A stretch of DNA of 64,000 nt. Source: an uncultured Fibrobacter sp. (GTDB lineage: Bacteria; Fibrobacterota; Fibrobacteria; Fibrobacterales; Fibrobacteraceae). A program made the translations under genes and the position numbers. This document shows, one piece after another, positions 61,511-64,000 of this stretch (positions within the stretch are counted from its first letter, which is position 1; every line of letters begins with the position of its first letter). The stretch covers positions 21,154-85,153 of the forward strand of contig NZ_CAMZCS010000013.1 in assembly GCF_947305105.1 (NCBI RefSeq). The letters run 5' to 3'. Below the pieces are notes generated by a model. That model was not told the origin of the DNA. It worked only from the letters and a program-made list of their open reading frames with translations, and searched no databases.

Positions 61511-61518
61511 TAAATTTA
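61511..61518 (-). promoter_or_regulatory. TAnnTTTR -10-like motif 5 nt before prfA
   Basis: TAAATTTA (palindromic) followed on the minus strand by GCCCG and then ATG, without an SD. Suggests a leaderless prfA-prmC transcript. Confidence 0.45.
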
Positions 61519-61721
61519 GAATATTCTCGGTTTATTGCCTACTTGGATGTCGGTTTCTTGCGGAAAAGCCTATGTTAATTTTGATTTTACATTGTAAAGT
61601 GTCGTATATCATACATTTTTGCTTTTGGAGTGATATAAAATTTTTTTTGAAATCAGTTCTTGCGAAAATGATATATATTTACCCATTAGAGAAAGAAATA
61701 ACTTTTTTTGTAGAGGTTACT

Positions 61722-62783
61722 ATGAAAAAACTCATTGGTTTACTGGCGACGGGCTCCATATGTATGTTTGCTGCCTGTTCTAGCGGTGAAGATGATCCGA
61801 TTACTCCGCCGAATTCGTGGAATAATGGTGGTTCCAACACGCAGGTGACTGCCGAAACTTGCCAGCAAGCTGGAAAGGTTCTGAGCGTTGACCCTGTCAC
61901 GAGCACGCTTTACTGCGCAGATCCTGCGCTGTCTTCTCCTGGTATGCAGACGGGTTTCTCCAGCTCTAGTGCAGATCCGTATGGTGGTACGGGCATTACG
62001 CCTCAAGCGGGCATCACGCCGACGACTCAGGCTTCTTCTTCTTCTTTGTCTATTGTCCCGCCCGCTACAAGCAGCAGCTCGGTGCCGTCTTCTCCGGCGT
62101 CTTCTCCGGCAACGCAGACTCCCAAGTCTAGCCCGGGTACCCAGACTCCTCCTGCCGATGAATCAGATGGAAAGTGGCACCTTGCCCTGTGGGACGGCAC
62201 TGCCGGTGCTCCTCAGGTCCCGACCGGAAACAAGACCGGTGGCTACTGGTACAGCTACACGGATTCCGGCGACAAGGGTAAGTCTGTACTCGTTTGGGAC
62301 GCAACTGACGACGGTACGTCTGCCGATGGCCTTGTTCCTGTGATCACGGAATGCCAGGGTCTCTGCGGCTCGTTCGACTTGATTGTCGGTGCCAACCCGT
62401 ACAAGCCGTACGTCGGTGTCGGGTTCAACTATTCCAAGAGCGCCAACGAAGTGGCCGATGCGACTTCTAGCAGGGGCGTGTGCGTGACCTACACGTCTAC
62501 TATCGATATCATCTTGGAAATGGGCCTGGGCTCTCAGGATTCGAAGATTGGCTATGCCAACCCGTTCGTGACGCTGCCTGCCTCGGCTTCCCCGAAAACC
62601 GTAGATTTCGGCTGGGCTGACTTCGAACAGCCGGACTGGGCCTCTGCAGCCCAGACTGTCACTAATCCGCAGCAGGCGCTTGCTTCTCTCAAGTTCAAGT
62701 TTGCCGGCACAAAGGATAGTACAGACGGCGGTTCTGGATCGTTCAAGATCATGAAGGTCGGTGCACCCTCTGAATGTAATTAA
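61722..62783 (+). CDS. Ser-linker lipoprotein with carbohydrate-binding-like C-domain, paralog 1
   Basis: This 353-residue protein has a lipobox CMFAAC (Cys about residue 20) and a short N-terminal domain with two Cys. A long Ser/Pro/Thr linker follows (about 85-150). The C-terminal domain of about 200 residues has GKWHLALWDGTAG, GGYWYSYTDSGDKGKS, GVGFNYSKSANEV, ILEMGLGSQDSK and FKFAGTKDSTDGGSG. It looks like a beta-sandwich carbohydrate-binding module at the cell surface. The start ATG 61722 begins the signal peptide; the long open frame upstream is not coding. It is closely paralogous to the next gene. A TATATTTA motif is at 61674-61681. Confidence 0.78.
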   Translation: MKKLIGLLATGSICMFAACSSGEDDPITPPNSWNNGGSNTQVTAETCQQAGKVLSVDPVTSTLYCADPALSSPGMQTGFSSSSADPYGGTGITPQAGITPTTQASSSSLSIVPPATSSSSVPSSPASSPATQTPKSSPGTQTPPADESDGKWHLALWDGTAGAPQVPTGNKTGGYWYSYTDSGDKGKSVLVWDATDDGTSADGLVPVITECQGLCGSFDLIVGANPYKPYVGVGFNYSKSANEVADATSSRGVCVTYTSTIDIILEMGLGSQDSKIGYANPFVTLPASASPKTVDFGWADFEQPDWASAAQTVTNPQQALASLKFKFAGTKDSTDGGSGSFKIMKVGAPSECN

Positions 62784-62808
62784 TCTTTTGTTTAAGATAA
62801 AACATTGT

Positions 62809-62840
62809 AAAAAAGACTCCTTCGGGAGTCTTTTTCTTTT
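62809..62840 (+). terminator. Terminator between the tandem paralogs
   Basis: Stem AAAAAGACTCC / GGAGTCTTTTT with loop TTCG (62810-62835), followed by more T. It serves paralog 1. Confidence 0.9.
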
Positions 62841-62900
62841 ACAAGTGCTGGGAATAAATGTATATTTACGCATCATAGAAAATTATTTCTCGAGGTTCTT

Positions 62901-63896
62901 ATGAAAAAAATTTTTGGTCTCCTGGCAACGAGCTCCATTCTTATGCTTGCTGCTTGCTCTGACGATGAAAGCAACTCTGTATCGCCGAATAGCGCGAGCA
63001 GCGTTACGGCAGAAACTTGTGCAGCCAGGAATATGGTCCTGAATACTGATCCGGTTTCGGGTGTTGCCTATTGCGCTACACCGGCACTGACCCAGTCTTC
63101 TTCCAGCGATGGCTTGAACGGTAGTACGCTTCCGACTTCTTCTCAGCCGGAGCTTACCCTTTCTTCGTCTTCTGCTCCTGTGGCTACTGTAAGCAGCAGC
63201 TCTATCGCTCCTGTGGTGGCTTCTTCTTCTTCCGTTGCCCCGACTCCCACTTCGACGACTCCTCCTGCCGAAGAATCTGATGGAAAGTGGCACCTTGCCC
63301 TGTGGGACGGTACTGCCGGTGATGCTCAGGTCCCGACTGGAAACAAGAGCGGTGGCTACTGGTACAGCTACACGGATTCCGGCGACAAGGGTAAGTCGAC
63401 TCTCACTTGGGATGCTGCTGACGACGGTACGTCTGCCGATGGCCTTGTTCCGGTTATCACGGAATGCCAGGGCCTCTGTGGCTCCTTCAACTTGCTTGTT
63501 GGTGATAATCCGTACAAGCCGTACATTGGTATCGGGTTCAACTACTCCAAGAGCGCCAACGAAGTGGCCGATGCTACTGCCAGCAAGGGTGTCTGCGTGA
63601 CCTACACGTCCGATATCGCAATCATCCTCGAAATGGGCCTGGGTGCTCAGGATTCGAAGATTGGCTATGCCAACCCGTTCGTGACGCTGCCTCCTGCAAC
63701 TTCCCCGACGACAAAGGACTTTACTTGGTCTGAATTCGAACAGCCGAGTTGGGCCTCTGCCGCTCAGACTGTCACCAATCCGGAACAGGCACTTGCTTCT
63801 CTCAAGTTCAAGTTTGCCGGCGAAAAGGATAGTACGGACGGCGGTTCTGGAAAGTTCAAGATCATGAAGGTCGGTGCACCCAATCAGTGCAACTAA
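62901..63896 (+). CDS. Ser-linker lipoprotein with carbohydrate-binding-like C-domain, paralog 2
   Basis: This 331-residue lipoprotein (lipobox MLAAC) has the same layout as the preceding gene: a short N-domain, a Ser-rich linker (about 70-125) and a C-domain. The C-domains are nearly identical over long stretches (WHLALWDGTAG, GGYWYSYTDSGDKGKS, GTSADGLVPVITECQGLC), down to DNA level. The linkers differ in sequence and length. The N-terminal parts are more divergent. This points to a recent tandem duplication or gene conversion of the C-domain. It has its own TATATTTA motif (62861-62868) and terminator (63923-63948). Confidence 0.78.
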   Translation: MKKIFGLLATSSILMLAACSDDESNSVSPNSASSVTAETCAARNMVLNTDPVSGVAYCATPALTQSSSSDGLNGSTLPTSSQPELTLSSSSAPVATVSSSSIAPVVASSSSVAPTPTSTTPPAEESDGKWHLALWDGTAGDAQVPTGNKSGGYWYSYTDSGDKGKSTLTWDAADDGTSADGLVPVITECQGLCGSFNLLVGDNPYKPYIGIGFNYSKSANEVADATASKGVCVTYTSDIAIILEMGLGAQDSKIGYANPFVTLPPATSPTTKDFTWSEFEQPSWASAAQTVTNPEQALASLKFKFAGEKDSTDGGSGKFKIMKVGAPNQCN

Positions 63897-63922
63897 TTTC
63901 CTGAAACGGATTTTATAGGAAT

Positions 63923-63948
63923 GGCGTCCTTCGGGGCGCCTTTTCTTT
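63923..63948 (+). terminator. Terminator after paralog 2
   Basis: GGCGTCC / GGGCGCC (63923-63929 / 63934-63940) with loop TTCG and a T-rich tail. One wobble-type mismatch in the stem. Confidence 0.85.
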
Positions 63949-63959
63949 GTATAAAGAAA

Positions 63960-63980
63960 ACTACCGGCTACGCCGGTAGT
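63960..63980. repeat. Perfect inverted repeat at the window edge
   Basis: ACTACCGGC / GCCGGTAGT (63960-63968 / 63972-63980) with loop TAC. The nearby A-run at 63949-63959 would give a T-run on the minus strand, so it may be the terminator of a converging gene beyond the window. Confidence 0.6.
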
Positions 63981-64000
63981 TCCGTAAAAGCCTTCTGGCG

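Noticed and set aside
60555..61721. Extension of the Ser-linker lipoprotein upstream
   Set aside because: It runs antisense through prfA. The signal peptide begins at ATG 61722.
1..64000. tRNA, rRNA or insertion sequences
   Set aside because: No cloverleaf, rRNA core sequence or transposase was recognised by eye in the gaps. A dedicated search would be decisive.

Overview
The window looks like chromosome of a Fibrobacter species (FCB group). The case rests on several things seen together: a SprA-type T9SS translocon protein, a giant surface protein ending in a T9SS-like sorting domain, a CE1-type esterase, Ser-rich linker lipoproteins, a short primary-type sigma factor, an MqnC-type futalosine-pathway enzyme and an aryl-polyene locus. 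This is inferred from protein content; no database search was run. No rRNA, tRNA, CRISPR array, transposase or prophage gene was recognised.

Layout. (1) 1-3.9 kb, minus strand: the N-terminal part of tuf (cut by the window edge) is preceded by two EF-Tu-derived genes. One codes for a 571-residue protein with a ruined GTPase domain and two domain II-III modules. The other codes for a 224-residue protein made only of domains II-III. Each unit has its own related leader, and related hairpin terminators separate the units. (2) 3.9-17.7 kb: an aryl-polyene-type biosynthetic locus. Thirteen minus-strand genes form one compact operon: two ACPs, a membrane/acyl-ACP synthetase/dehydratase fusion, GT2, a lipid A-type acyltransferase, a thioesterase, a LolA-like protein, an RND exporter, a DUF3261-like lipoprotein, ketosynthase, dehydratase, ketoreductase and ketosynthase. 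Two genes diverge from it: a ketosynthase-like N-domain protein and a PlsC acyltransferase. (3) 17.8-25.4 kb: a repeat-tailed lipoprotein and sprA. (4) 25.5-31.0 kb: a heparinase II/III-like protein, then two paralogous exported proteins and a lipoprotein. (5) 31.0-33.8 kb, minus: batD-batE. (6) 34.0-34.4 kb: two very small genes, each with a sigma70-like promoter and a terminator. (7) 34.5-42.9 kb: mqnC (minus), a secreted CE1-type esterase, a ModF-like ABC protein, mrp, a DUF971 gene, a sigma factor and a TPR protein. (8) 43.0-56.6 kb: an apparent operon of a lipoprotein, a 4012-residue lipase/Ig/LamG/CBM-like protein with a T9SS-like tail, and a small exported protein. (9) 56.7-63.9 kb: a TPR lipoprotein, an RlpA-like protein, a small hypothetical gene, prfA-prmC (minus) and two tandem paralogous lipoproteins with carbohydrate-binding-like C-termini.

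How it fits together. Most of the window builds or decorates the cell envelope. The aryl-polyene locus would put a pigment-lipid into the outer membrane. SprA would form the T9SS channel through which proteins such as the giant CBM protein reach the surface. The esterase and CBM-like modules fit a plant-fibre degrader. The most unusual elements are the GTPase-dead EF-Tu paralogs, the two micro-genes at 34 kb, a palindromic repeat read in frame inside two housekeeping-type genes, and a recurring TAnnTTTR motif 4-5 nt before start codons that suggests leaderless transcripts.
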